Assembly: GCF_947179515.1 (NCBI RefSeq)
Contig: NC_067473.1
Location: forward strand, 103,232,282-103,296,281
DNA length: 64,000 bases
Direction: 5' to 3'
Origin: Apodemus sylvaticus
Taxonomy: Eukaryota; Chordata; Mammalia; Rodentia; Muridae
A program made the position numbers and the translations under genes. Numbering within the stretch: the stretch's first letter is position 1; every line of letters starts with the position of its first letter. Positions 43,395 to 54,167 of this stretch are shown here, piece by piece. The notes beneath the pieces are model-generated. The model did not search any database and had not been told where the DNA came from. It was given only the letters and a program-made list of their open reading frames with translations.

Positions 43395-44240
43395 GGCTGT
43401 CTTGTTTGTTTGTTTTGATTCAGCACTAAGTTGTTACAAACTTGTAACTGCTCTGCTGAGATGGGACACAGTTGACACTGACAGCTTTTGCTTGTGTTTG
43501 AGAGGTTTCTGGGGAGACATTGGCTCTTGGAGCTCCCTGCTGCCTTCTTCTCTATTTAGCTTTATCATCTGCCCCTGCTCACAGCCTTTCCTTGTTCAAA
43601 AATGCCTCTAAGTGTCTGGCAGCTGTTTGTCTTTTGGTTCTATTTTATGTATTTTGATGTTTTTGTTACTTTATATTATGCGTGTATGTATTTCAACGTT
43701 GGTGACAGTTGGCTCATGGCAAATTAGAGGGTCCATTTCGAAGATAAGAAATTTTAAATCAGTCATAATGAGGTGTCTCTAAATATGCATTTTCTTCTTA
43801 AGTTGAATGCCATGTGGTGAAAAGGGCCCCATCCTCTTCTGGCGAAGTTTTGAAATGGGGTTTTGAAGATATTAATAATCAGGAACTCATCTATCTAATA
43901 AAAGGCACAGCCAAGTGTTTACAAAAACTTTTCACTGTCAAGCTCATTGTGTCCAGGTTTACTGGGAGTAGGAAATAACCATCGTGAGAGAATTAACGCA
44001 GCAAAATATAAATCGTGCAAGTAATTAGGCAGCTGTCTGTTTATCAGTACAGAATGTATTTTAATTTTTAATCAGGGCTTTTGTTCCTATTGACAAAATA
44101 ATGGCTTGTTTGCAATCTTCCACTGAAGCCAACTTCCTAAAATGGAATCTGGAGTATCCCTAGACCCTCAATGTCTCAGTTGCCTTCAAGTCTGATCGTG
44201 TAACCCAATCCCCTCTATGACAAGAGCTGATGGGAGAACC
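43395..44240. other. No gene; unassigned DNA with a candidate conserved block
   Basis: No recognised repeat. The block at about 43890-44110 has AACCATCGTGAGAG, TTAACGCAGC, AAATCGTGCAAGTAATTAGG, CAGCTGTCTG and TTTATCAGTAC. It retains CpG in an AT-rich setting, with homeodomain-like, E-box and forkhead-like words. This is suggestive only. Confidence 0.35.
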
Positions 44241-44574
44241 TTCAATTTATATCTTTCCCATGTGTGACTCACATGGTAAAGCCAAATTGCTCTGCTTTAG
44301 CATCCCACATACAGGGAAATGAAAGAGAAATATTATGACAAGCATATTGGGAATTGCTGTGGGAGAAACCAGAGTGGCTTTTGTGACCCTAAACACCAAC
44401 AAAATCACTAGAGAAACCTCGGAATTAAAAAAACCAATACAGAGCATTATTTTGTTTCTTACAACATATGTGCCATGCCCATGCCCACCCTGATCATGAA
44501 GATCATGGACAATATGTTCATAAGTCAGAAGAAGAGGATAGTCATCTCTGAAAACACACAAGCATGTCATGTAT

Positions 44575-44762
44575 ATGGACTAAGCCGATTGTACTTGTGC
44601 ATTTGGGAATATATATGAATATCCAGATACATATAAACATGCAATAACAGAAAAAGGAGGTCATGAATTTGAAAGAGAGCAAGGAGAGGCATATTGGAGG
44701 ATTTGGAAGGAGGAAATAGAAGCGAGAAATGAGTAATTATAATTTCAAAGTGAAAAAAAAAA
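44575..44762 (+). mobile_element. LINE-1 (Lx-type) 3' terminal fragment
   Basis: GGTCATGAATTTGAAAGAGAG, GCAAGGAGAGGCATATTGG, GGATTTGGAAGGAGG and GTAATTATAATTTCAAAG before an A run give a typical Lx terminus. The start is uncertain; sequence back to 44250 may belong to it. Confidence 0.8.
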
Positions 44763-44764
44763 AC

Positions 44765-45400
44765 CCAACCACTCTGGAAATCAGTCTGGCTGTTCCTCAG
44801 AAAACTGGGCATAACACTTCCGGAGGACCCTGCAATACCACTTCTGGGCATATACCCAGAGGATTCCCTGGCATGTAATAAGGACACATGCTCCACTATG
44901 TTCACAGCAGCCCTATTTATAATAACCAGAAGCTGGAAAGAACCCAGATGTCCGTCAATGGAGGAATGGATACAGAAAATGTGGTATATTTACACAATGG
45001 AATACTACTCAGCAATTAAAAACAATGAATTCATGAAATTCTTAGGCAAATGGTTGGATCTGGAAAATATCCTAAGTGAAGTAACCCAATCACAATAGAA
45101 CACAGTTGGAATACAGTCACTGATAAGTGGATATTAGCTCAGAAACTCTGAATATATAACACACAATTCACATATCACATGACTCCCAAGAAGGAGGAAA
45201 GAGAGGTCCTGAAAATGCTTGTTCCATTGTAGGGGAATACCAGGACAGAGAAGTAGGAGGTGGGGGGTGATAGGAGAATGGGAGGAGAGAAGAGGGCTTA
45301 GGGAACTTATGGGGAGGGGTGAACCAGGAAAGGGAAAATCATTTTGAATGTAAACAAAGAATATTGAAAATAAAAAGTTATATAAAAAAACAAAAACAAT
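44765..45400 (+). mobile_element. Younger LINE-1 3' end, plus strand
   Basis: Begins in ORF2 at ACCACTCTGGAAATCAGTC, immediately after the A run of the Lx fragment. Part of the ORF2 end is open at 44898-45098 (MFTAALFIITRSWKEPRCPS, MWYIYTMEYYSAI). The 3'UTR includes GTAGGGGAATACCAGGAC and a tail TTTGAATGTAAACAAAG. It probably inserted into the A tail of the older element. Confidence 0.93.
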
Positions 45401-45524
45401 TAAAAAGAAAAGAAACTGATGAGAATTCACATCAATACCTCCGTATTCCTGTCAATCATTTTCTAAAGAAAGCTGACTGGCTAAAATGAGTAGGCAGGAA
45501 GAAGTCTGTGAGGCATTTGCTAAA

Positions 45525-45745
45525 ACTGCAGAATTGAGTCACAAAGCCAGGAAACCTATATCTAAATCTTGACTTTCCAGGTTAATAGCTATGAGAAGGT
45601 GGTTTTAAATCCCTGTGCTTTGTCTTTCTCATTGGCAAAATGGGGGAACATCTACCTGACCAGTCATTTATCTTGGTTGCCATGGGGTGTTGTTGATGAA
45701 TTGCAAAGTAAAGTACTATGATATTGGGACAGCTGTTTGAGTTTT
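45525..45745 (+). mobile_element. MIR SINE relic, plus strand
   Basis: Blocks ATCTAAATCTTGACTTTCCAG, CTGTGCTTTGTCTTTCTC, ATTGGCAAAATGGGGGAACA and GTTGTTGATGAATTGC match the MIR core and 3' side. MIR predates placental mammals. Confidence 0.78.
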
Positions 45746-45860
45746 AAACACTTTTTGTGACATATGAGCCTCTCTAGAGAGCCTTATTTACTCATGCAAC
45801 ATAGAGATAATGATACTCTTCCTAAGGGTTCCCCTGAAGGTTTTCCCTGTTCTGAGTTAA

Positions 45861-45940
45861 ACTTCTTGGACATTTTAGGAATGTAATCATGTTTAATGAA
45901 ATTTCTTGGACATTTTAGGAATGTAATCTTGTTTATTGAA
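45861..45940 (+). repeat. 40-bp tandem duplication
   Basis: Copies at 45861-45900 and 45901-45940 share 37 of 40 bases (ACTTCTTGGACATTTTAGG.. versus ATTTCTTGGACATTTTAGG..). Confidence 0.98.
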
Positions 45941-45994
45941 AAGAAATAAATCCAACAAGACCTTTTGTTATTAAAAACAAGCATAATCTCTTCT

Positions 45995-46485
45995 ACTCTT
46001 GATTGTTAACTTGATTACATCTGAAGTCAACAAAAATCCAAGCTTCTGGGAGTTGTGAGCAATTTCCTTTATCAGATTATTTGAATAAAGAAGACCTTTG
46101 CTAGTCTGGACCATGCTTTGTGGTGGCAGCACACATAAGGATACATAAAAAGGAAATTTCGCCTTTTGCCTTCTTGCTGTCACTCTCACTGGCTAGTTCA
46201 TCTATCCTGCTGCTGAAGTGTCTATCTATGGTTCTTAGAACAACTACTTCAGGATTCCGATGTAGACTGAAGATCAGCAGCTCTCCAGAGATCCTCCTGG
46301 GCTATCTAGTTTCAGATTGGGACTACAGAGGCCTCCAGTCTTGTGACCTGAACTACTAAGAGTCTTAGTCTTTTTGTAATCAGAGAACCTGGATTACATT
46401 CTATAAGCCAATCTAATAATCATTCCTTCCCACCACATTCATTCTTTCAGTCCTGCTCCTTTAGAGAACACCGACCCTACCACAA
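45995..46485 (+). mobile_element. Rodent interspersed repeat, non-autonomous type, plus strand
   Basis: Starts CTTGATTGTTAACTTGATTAC, 'ctgaagtcaacaaaaatccaagc', then TGTGGTGGCAGCACACATAAGG, CCTTCTTGCTGTCACTCTC, GGATTCCGATGTAGACTGAAG, AAGCCAATCTAATAATC and an end 'cctgctcctttagagaacaccgac'. I recognise the layout from murine genomes but cannot give a sure family name; it resembles the URR1/RCHARR1 group. Confidence 0.55.
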
Positions 46486-46489
46486 GATT

Positions 46490-46955
46490 TGGAAAGAGTT
46501 ATTTCTAAGTAATGTAAAATTTTATTTGAACCATCAGCAATGTTAAGCTCAAGAAATACTACTGCAGGTAAGCACCTCAAGAAATAGAGGAACAGTTTAC
46601 ATAAAGACTCATGAAGTCCAAGGATACTATTTTTATTCTTTATTGGGTATTTGATCCAGCAGGAAAGGAGGGAGGTGGCATTTTAGTCATAAATTCAGTT
46701 CCTTTAGGTTCTTTACCAAGACTTTCTCCTTGGAACAATGGCCATTTTTTTTTGTAGGCATTTTATGGGATTCACAGCTCTGAATTGTCTTTAGTGGAAT
46801 AGGTATACGTGGTCTGAGTATGTTGTTTAGAGCAAGGATGAGCTTTCTGCTCTTCTGGTGATTCAAAACTGTCTCAGGAATGGGGAAGATGTCTAGACAC
46901 CAGGCCAACTTCACAGGTGTTATACCACCTGGTCTGCCTTTCTCCATAGTCCATG
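46490..46955. other. No gene; unassigned DNA
   Basis: A minus-strand frame at 46687-47007 ends next to AATAAAG-type words near 46640, but part of it lies in a MIR relic. The rest matches no protein I know. Not called as a gene. Confidence 0.4.
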
Positions 46956-46959
46956 CTCC

Positions 46960-47140
46960 TGTCACTGTGTTGTAGATTGCAGTGTGATGGGGAATCCAGT
47001 CTGGCACCTGCCACTAACAGTTGTATGACTCCAGGACAGTCTCTTCCATGTGGAGCTCTAATTACACACCTGTAAAAGCAAGATGGATCCTGGCACATTT
47101 GCTCATTGTTTTTATCCTACAGGTTATATAATGTCTACAC
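46960..47140 (+). mobile_element. MIR SINE relic, plus strand
   Basis: CTGCCACTAACAGTTGTATGAC, 'ctccaggacagtctcttcc' and CACCTGTAAAAGCAAGATGG correspond to the MIR words for 'gccacttactagctgtgtgacc', 'ttgggcaagtc' and 'ctgtaaaatgggg'. Confidence 0.72.
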
Positions 47141-47439
47141 GGAAACGTCATCGTCTTTGCAGGATTGCTGATAGGTGTCTGTGCTTACAGGCATTTGGAT
47201 AGTCCTTCCTTGGATTAGATTAAATATGGGTTCATTTTGAACTAATTTTTTACTTTGGAGTGAATCATACTAGTGAGAATTTTCTTTTTTGTGAGACCCA
47301 GAAAAGAGGAATCTGTCATTTTCTTCTCTCCACCACTCCACTGTAACCAGTGCACACTCACCCCTGTTTGTGTTTTTGCTTTTATGTGCAGAAGACAGTT
47401 ATCCTTATTTTAAGCATTTTGTCGAGTGCTGCTGAGGGT

Positions 47440-47620
47440 TGACATTCAGTATAGTGGTAATCATCACTAGCTCTGGTGTCAGGGGGGATGAGAATCTTAG
47501 TCCTGGCTCTGTCAGTATCTATGTGGCTATACCAGGACTTGGTTTATTCATCGGTAAAATAAACATTGTGCTAGCTTCAATGGGGGAGGAGGATATAGAT
47601 GATCTCAGGTGATGATGCCA
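47440..47620 (+). mobile_element. MIR SINE relic, plus strand
   Basis: TATAGTGGTAATCATCACTAGC, 'ctctggtgtcagg', CTTAGTCCTGGCTCTGTCAG, TATGTGGCTATACCAGGACTT and CATCGGTAAAATAAAC give the MIR core in order. Confidence 0.82.
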
Positions 47621-47624
47621 ATAG

Positions 47625-48105
47625 GATTCAAAGTATATTAATTAGAACACAAAAAGTCTTCAAAAAAATTGATGTCTTAATCTTTTGGTTCTCCACAGAC
47701 AAGTCCCAGATCGTCCCTTTGCAAAGTATCTCTAGTTTCATTCTATCTCAGGTGTCATATTTGCTTTGTTCCCCTTCTGTCCTGTGTAGGATTTCCTCAC
47801 CTCACTGCTCATGGTTGAACACAATTGTTACAAATGTGGGTATTCATACATCATGTCAAGTGCTAGTAGCTTCTGAATCTTCACTGGCTGCTACTTTGTG
47901 CATTAAGCTGAGAGGAGCCCTTACAGGGAGGGCAGTCATTTTATTTCCCTGCTGTAAAATAAGTGCTAGTTTAACAAAACATACAAGCCTTGTGTTAACA
48001 ATATCAGTGTGGGAAACAGGGTATGTGGGGTTGTGGGTGGGAGGGAGTGTATCTTAAGTAACTTGAGAAATGAAGATGGAAGTTCCAATGAGGCCGTAGA
48101 ACATA
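47625..48105. other. No gene; unassigned DNA
   Basis: A 152-residue plus-strand frame (47599-48057) opens in a MIR relic, has a hydrophobic biased composition and no recognised domain. No repeat identified for the rest. Confidence 0.4.
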
Positions 48106-48107
48106 TG

Positions 48108-48495
48108 TCTTAGTTATGGTTTCTGTTGATATGAAGAGACACCATAGTCAAGACATCTCTTATAAAGGACAACATTTAATTGGGGCTGGCTTACAGGTTA
48201 AGAAGTTCAGTCCATTAGTGTCATGTCAGGAAGCATGGCAGTGTGCAGGCAGACATGATGCTTAAGAACTGAGAGTTCTACATCTTGATCAGAAGGCAAC
48301 CAGGAGAGACCGCCTTCCTCAGGCAGCCTGGGGTTAGGTCTCTTCTGCACTGGGCAGAGCATGAGCATAGAAGCTCAAAGTCCTTCCTCACAGTGACACA
48401 CTTCCCCCAACAAGGCCACATCTACCCCAACAAAGTCATACGTCTTAACAGTGCCACTTCCCATGGTCAAAGCATATTCAAACCACTCCAGTAGG
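48108..48495 (-). mobile_element. Rodent medium-reiterated repeat (URR1-like), minus strand
   Basis: TGTCTTAGTTATGGTTTCTG, GATATGAAGAGACACCATAG, 'aaggacaacatttaattggggctggc', CATGTCAGGAAGCATGGCAG, GAGAGTTCTACATCTTGATC, AACAAGGCCACATCTACCCC and 'gtcaaagcatattcaaacc'. It is full length or nearly so, and is the best reference copy in the window. Confidence 0.75.
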
Positions 48496-48544
48496 TATGA
48501 GAACCTCAAGGAAAATAGTGAGTCAGGAACAGAGGCTGGAAAAC

Positions 48545-48725
48545 TGCAATGAATGAAATAATAGATATTTTAGGCTTATTTAGGACTTTATATGTCTCTT
48601 TGACATTGACTCAACTATGCCATTCATGGAAAAGCAAGCATAAAGCGTGTTTAAGCAAATGGGCATACGTGCATCATGATAGCATTCCTAGGATTTGAAA
48701 TTTAGGTTATATCTTTTTAAACTTA
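48545..48725. mobile_element. Ancient hAT-type DNA transposon relic (MER-type)
   Basis: ATAGATATTTTAGGCTTATTTAGG, 'atgtctctttgacattgactcaactatgccattc', AAGCAAGCATAAAGCG and AAGCAAATGGGCATACGTG resemble the mammalian MER word order 'tattttaggcttt..ggccatatggtctctgttgcaactactcaactctgcc..aaagcagccatagac..'. Family name not given. Confidence 0.55.
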
Positions 48726-48729
48726 AAAA

Positions 48730-49880
48730 TATAAATAAACCCTTAACTCACTTGCACACAAACAGGGACCAGGAGCAGTCTGCAGACTTTGATAGAGCAT
48801 TGCATGCATGAAGTTGCAACTTGCAGATCATTGAGCAAGACAGGATGTGAAAACTTCAGGGCAACAGCCACTGGGCAGTTCTGAGATCTTTGCCTGTCAG
48901 AATGATATGCCCTGCCTCCTTCAGAAAATGGGACTATGCTTTACTTCAAGGTACTGGTTAATCCTTAAATGCAGCCTGAGGCTATCAGGATTTGTACAGA
49001 GACGTGAAGGAGAAGGACACTGTTGACAGATTGTGGCTCTGGTAGGTCCTGACCTACTTTTTCCTATTATTTTTCAACTATTTCTCCATAAAGCTACCTG
49101 TCACCTTGTCCCTGCTGCTTTGAGCCACTTCCTTTCAAGACACGCTTCCCTAGTTTCCTGGTGTCCCACTGAATGGCCGCACTTGGCTTTTTGCAAGAGC
49201 TTGATTTGCTCTACAAGGGAGATTTTGTGAAGGTGGGTGTACCCTGGACTTTAGAGAAGGAGATTAAGTCAATGGAGTGAAGCCGAGCTTCTGACAAAAT
49301 GGTCCCACTCAGAGTGAATGCTGTGTGGAAAACTCTGCTTCACACATACTCTAACTGCTGTTACACATGCCATATTAACCAATTCCTTTTGGGAAATTCT
49401 TTTTGTCTGTCCCAACCCCCACCAGCCAACATCACATCTTAATAAATAGAAGACCTATTATGTGCTTGCTAAATGACCTAGGATACATTTTCTTATTTTT
49501 ACCTGAAACACACACACACACCTCTGTATGTATAGATACTTTTATTTTTTAAGAATTATTTTATGTTTTAATTATGTGTCTGCATGTGAAATGCATGGTG
49601 TCTCCAGTAATAGGGACTTACGTTCTACTTCTGGGAGGCAATCAATGCAATAACTATAATGTTTTATGAGTCTCTTGGACAACTCAAGAGATGATTTCTC
49701 ATGCTTGGTGCTGTGGTGTTAATTAGATCATCTTTGGCTCTTGAAGGAACAAGTCAGGTGAGAAAATTTCATTTAAAATCTGCATGTATATTTATTTATA
49801 TACAAACTTCCTTGTATCACTAGGTTTTTTTGATAGGCAGTTAACACTATGATTTATTATGCCTTCTCAGATAACAGAAC
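48730..49880. other. No gene; unassigned DNA, possible diverged SINE near 49550
   Basis: Around 49545-49620 there is a hint of a reversed B3 tail. Around 49640-49770 there is a stretch I believe to be repetitive in murines but cannot name. No coding sequence. Confidence 0.35.
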
Positions 49881-49884
49881 TGCT

Positions 49885-50040
49885 TGCCTATGTGTAGATG
49901 TATATGTGCTACGTGCATGCACTGTGCCTAGAGGCCAAAAGAGAAAAACTAACCTCCTACTCCCCAAACTGGTGTTAGACATTATGAGCTGGGAATCAAT
50001 GTCTGGGTCTTCTAGAAGAGCCATCTTTTAAGCTCCTTGA
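49885..50040 (-). mobile_element. B3 SINE, minus strand
   Basis: GTGCTACGTGCATGCACTG, 'cctagaggccaaaagagaaa', GAGCTGGGAATCAATGTCTGG and 'ttctagaagagccatctttt'. Diverged. Confidence 0.75.
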
Positions 50041-50044
50041 AAAT

Positions 50045-51035
50045 TTATTAACAGGTAAAGAATTATTACTGAACTTTTTTATAAGATAAGGAACTCCACT
50101 TTAAAGTGTCTTCTATTACAATTCAAAAACCTTTCTCAACGTTCTGTAAATGGGCCTTCACTAAATCCTTAAGTGAGCGTTCATCTCACAGCTCAGGATT
50201 AGTTTTCCTTGACTCTGTTAATGTAAAGACTGTTGGTCACTGAAACACTGGGACTCCAGTGTTCTTTTTTATTTTTTGATCAAGAGAAGGCAGAATAATG
50301 TCCCTGAGAGAGTCATGGGGGGGAATAAATTTCCTTCCCAGCTTCTATAGAAGGTCAGACAACAGGCTGATTTTATTAGAGCAGCCAAGCAGCTAGTTGA
50401 ACTAATTGCTTCCCTGAAATGACTTTGTCTGACTGAATACACTAGGCGTATGAGTCCAGAGGGCTAATCTCACATTATGTGCCTGACCAAACAACATCTC
50501 AAGCCACAGGCAATGTAGTCTAGAAAACAGAAACAATTAGGTAGTGCCCTAGGGGATCTTTTCTGTAGCTACTGCCTCTCCTGTGCGTGCGCCATTTCAC
50601 TCTGAGCCCCATAAGACTGGTTTTGAACATAGCCTCCCACTGAGGATGGTCTACCTACTATAGAAAGAAAATAAAGCTGATATGAAGACAACAAAATCCC
50701 CAAATGGACAGAGGAAGAGGAAGCCTGTTGTTGTTGTTATTATTATTATTATTGCTATTAATAATGGGGTTTGCTTAGAAAAATTATGAAAGCAAGCATT
50801 CTTTCAAGGATATCCATTCAGAAAATTTTGCTTAAAATTGACAGTAAGATCTAAGGTAATATAGTGATCCAAGGTAGTTTGCCTAAATCGAATCTATTCA
50901 GTTAATTCTACAGAGAAGATTACCCAGGCAAGATGACTGGGAAGCCATGAGCATGTATGAATCACTAAACATTGTGTCTAGTTCCTATCTTTGCCTTAAT
51001 TTCTTTTTCATGTTCTTTTTATTTGCAATATTCAT
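50045..51035. other. No gene; unassigned DNA with a (TTA)n run
   Basis: A (TTG/TTA)n run lies at about 50727-50762. The segment 50330-50530 (GATTTTATTAGAGCAGCC, AAGCAGCTAGTTGAACTAATTG) has the look of conserved noncoding DNA. No repeat recognised there. Confidence 0.35.
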
Positions 51036-51039
51036 AGAA

Positions 51040-51480
51040 GTCAGGAAAGCAGTCAAAAGCTGTGGAAGGTGCTTTCAAGGGACAGGAGATAAAACACAGA
51101 GGTGTAACGGGGAAAGGGGAATAATGGTTTATAAAGGGCTAAATAGGACAGGAATGGGAAGGCAGACTATAGGAGGACATATGGGGATGGATTACTGACA
51201 TTAAAGACCTTTTGAAATAAGTTATATGGAAACCTACTACTACAGGTGCTTCCCAAAGTGTATGCACTACAAATATAAAACTTTAAACAGAATTATCTTC
51301 CAATGGGTTAACGATGCTCCTACAAGATACCTCAGGCTAACAAATACCAAGTCTAGTGCCGGAAATGCACTACAACTCTTCTGGAGTTGTTGGCTAGTAG
51401 GCTCTCACAGACAACCAAACATTATAGGCTCTTTCATTGATCTTGGTTACTCTCTAGAATTGGACAGTATATTTACCTAA
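51040..51480 (+). mobile_element. LINE-1 (Lx-type) 3'UTR, plus strand
   Basis: GGGGAAAGGGGAATAATGG, then 'gacattaaagaccttttgaaataag', TATGGAAACCTACTACTAC, GTTGGCTAGTAGGCTCTCAC, 'acaaccaaacattatagg' and CTCTAGAATTGGACAGTATA. The same element type is present at 61640-63740. Confidence 0.78.
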
Positions 51481-51492
51481 CAGGGAAGACAC

Positions 51493-51640
51493 CTGTGTGT
51501 GTGTGTGTGTGTGTGCTTGTGTATGTGCCATCTGTGTGCATGTGTGTGTATGTATCCTGTGTATGTATGTGTCCTGTATGTGTGTGTTTGCATATGTGTG
51601 TATGTGTCATCTGCATGTGTGTGTGTGTGTGTGTGTGTAA
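51493..51640. repeat. Imperfect (TG)n microsatellite
   Basis: GT runs are interrupted by TATG, CATG and TCCTG words over about 150 bases. Frames read VCVCVC or THTHTH. Confidence 0.95.
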
Positions 51641-51829
51641 GAGAGCAGTTGTGACAGCATGCATAAGATATTTGCAGTCTCAAGCTCAGATAACATCCCA
51701 GGATGAAGATGGGGGAAGATGGCACCAAGTCAGCTACTAGAAGGTATTAGTGATTTTTTAGCTGCTATGTGTGGTAGGGGTGGGGTGGGGGAGTCAGTTT
51801 TCATTAAGCTGGTTGACCACCACCAGCTG

Positions 51830-52045
51830 CCATGGGTTTTGAGTAGGTTACTCTAGCTACTGTGAGTCCATGAATGGCAGAGACATGCCATGTCCAGGAG
51901 ACAGCACTTCCCTGCACTCCCCACCCCCATCCTTCAGCTTTTACATTTGTTCTCCCTCCTCTTCGAGGATCTTCCCTGAGCCTTGGTGTCATAGAAAGTA
52001 GCGTGGGGTTGAGAAAGTTGTCTCGTGCAGGGTTAAGCATTCATA
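51830..52045 (-). mobile_element. LINE-1 (Lx-type) 3'UTR fragment, minus strand
   Basis: CTACTGTGAGTCCATGAATG, AGACATGCCATGTCCAGGAG, 'acagcacttccctgcactccccacccccatcc' and CTTCCCTGAGCCTTGGTG align by eye with part of the longer reversed 3'UTR at 30330-31385. Confidence 0.72.
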
Positions 52046-52324
52046 TGCTATCTATCAGGTTTCCTGAGTGGCATTATTTCATAAAATATGTAGAAAGTGT
52101 TCTTTAATTTCATGCTTAGGAAGCATAGTCAGTACAGCTACAGATATTCTGATTGATGGCACTTCTCTTCATAGTCACGCCCAACAGATATCGTTATTTG
52201 TTTGTCCAGGGGAGGTGATTATGTCATGGGGTATGGTCCATCTCTAGGATGTAATGTGATTGATTTGGATCTCAAGATTCTTGCCCTGAAAAATCCTGCT
52301 TCAAAACTATGGGCCCTAATATGC

Positions 52325-52520
52325 AAGGAAAAATATCAACAGCAGCAGATAAGATGGCTCAGCTGTAACAGTACTGCAGCCGAGTCTGATCACTGTAGTT
52401 TAGTCCTCAGGACCTACACAATGGAAGGAGAATACTGACTTATACAAATAGTCCTCTGATCTACACACTCATACTCGATGCGGACACCTCCACTGTACAC
52501 AAAATAAAATAAAAAGAAAA
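52325..52520 (+). mobile_element. tRNA-derived SINE (B4/RSINE1-like), plus strand
   Basis: GATAAGATGGCTCAGCTG head, 'cctcaggacctacacaatggaagg', AGTCCTCTGATCTACACAC and an AAAATAAAATAAAAAG tail. The A and B box region of the head is recognisable but diverged. Confidence 0.75.
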
Positions 52521-52524
52521 CATG

Positions 52525-53365
52525 AATAAGCAACTGTATCACATATTGTATCAGATCAACTCAAACTCATTAAGCTGAAAAGCATGCTAGCTGTTGTCAA
52601 ACCACCCAGCCGTCCATTCTGTTCACACACATTCATTTGTGACCACTAATTGCTGTAGATATAAAATTTTTATTTGGTCATCTTACATTTTGTAGAATAT
52701 TAAACTGTAAAAACTGTGTTAGAGGCTTGTTATCTACTCGGGTGTATGCAACCTTTCCAATATAACACAATGTAGCATTTGAAAAGGACTAACATATGTC
52801 TATTAGAATGTACTCAGACTGTGAAGGAAAAAGCCCTATTCTGCTGTGTTAGTGAAGTTAGCTTAGGGATGAGAAACTGACGGTTCCCGGGTTGAGACTT
52901 GACCAATATGCTGGTTTCAAATCTATTATAACTCTCTTCGTCTGTCTTTTCACTTCATTGGTCAAGGTTTAAATCCAGGACTCAGTCCTGATTATTTCCT
53001 CCACTGATTTCTTGCCTATCACAAGATTGGAAGTAATTTTGCTGAGGTTGGTATTGAATGGAACAGATTTGAATGATTGCTTCAGACTTTGAGGATTCTA
53101 ATTTGTCCCTCTTTCTTTGCCTTTGAGCTTTTTGTCTATTATTAATTCTTCTCTATGATGACCAGAGTATTGTGCATTCTAAAGCAAACAATACAGATTT
53201 TATAGTTGTTAATGACCTTGGTGCAAACACACTTCCATTGGTTCTTCTATTGATCTTGCTGTTGAATGGGCATTTCCTTTCTTTCACATCTATATATGAA
53301 GATAATATAAACTGGGACCTTTTTCAGTCTCTAACATTAGAAATGATATAGCTTAAAGGAGGAGA
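52525..53365. other. No gene; unassigned AT-rich DNA
   Basis: No repeat or coding sequence that I can support. Confidence 0.35.
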
Positions 53366-53370
53366 GAGCT

Positions 53371-54023
53371 GAAAATATTTTTTTATTCGATAAAATTTTT
53401 TATTTACATTTCAAATGATTTCCCCTTTTCTAGCCCCCCGACTCCCCGAAAGTCCCATAAGCCCCTTTCTCTTCTCCTGTCCTCCCACCCACCCCTTCCC
53501 ACTTCCCCGTTCTGGTTTTGCCTAATACTGCTTCACTGAGTCTTTCCAGAACAAGGGGCCACTCCTCCTTTCTTCTTGTACCTCATTTGATGTGTGGGTT
53601 ATGTTTTGGGTATTCCAGTTTTCTAGGTTAATATCCACTTATTAGTGAGTGCATACCATGATTCACCTTTTGAGTCTGGGTTACCTCACTTAGTATGATG
53701 TTCTCTAGCTCCATCCACTTGTCTAAGAATTTCATGAATTCATTGTTTCTAATGGCTGAATAGTACTCCATTGTGTAGATATACCATATTTTTTGCATCC
53801 ACTCTTCTGTTGAGGGATACCTGGGTTCTTTCCAGCATCTGGCAATTATAAATAGGGCTGCTATGAACATAGTAGAGCACGTATCCTTATTACATGGTGG
53901 GGAATCCTCTGGGTATATGCCCAGGAGTGGTATAGCAGGATATTTTGGAAGTGAGGTGCCCAGTTTTCGGAGGAACCCGCCAGACTGATTTCCAGAGTGG
54001 TTGTACCAATTTGCAACCCCAGA
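53371..54023 (-). mobile_element. 5'-truncated LINE-1, minus strand
   Basis: 3' end at 53371 ('ttttatttacatttcaaatg'), CCCCCGACTCCCCGAAAG, the ORF2 stop near 53640 and the readable C-terminus on the minus strand (MWYIYTMEYYSAIRNNEFMKF within 53628-53900). It ends at TTTGCAACCCC. No clear target-site duplication. It faces a second L1 134 bp away. Confidence 0.95.
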
Positions 54024-54167
54024 GAAGACTACAAATGAAGAGAGATTAACAGAGGGGTGGTTTTGTGTCTCTATGATGATGTCAGAGCTTTGGGTCAGTT
54101 TCACGAAATATTGTCAGGCCACCCATCTTCCGCATCCTAGCCATCCGAGTGGATGAAAGCAGAATGG

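Noticed and set aside
44247..44570. 107-residue minus-strand frame with a His/Gly-rich stretch
   Set aside because: Probably part of an Lx-type L1 3'UTR; no domain.
46687..47007. 106-residue minus-strand frame followed by AATAAAG-like words, considered as a processed pseudogene
   Set aside because: Its 5' part lies in a MIR relic, and I recognise no homologous protein. No A-tail or flanking duplication was seen.
47599..48057. 152-residue plus-strand frame
   Set aside because: Starts in a MIR relic, has no recognised domain, and lacks splice or promoter context.
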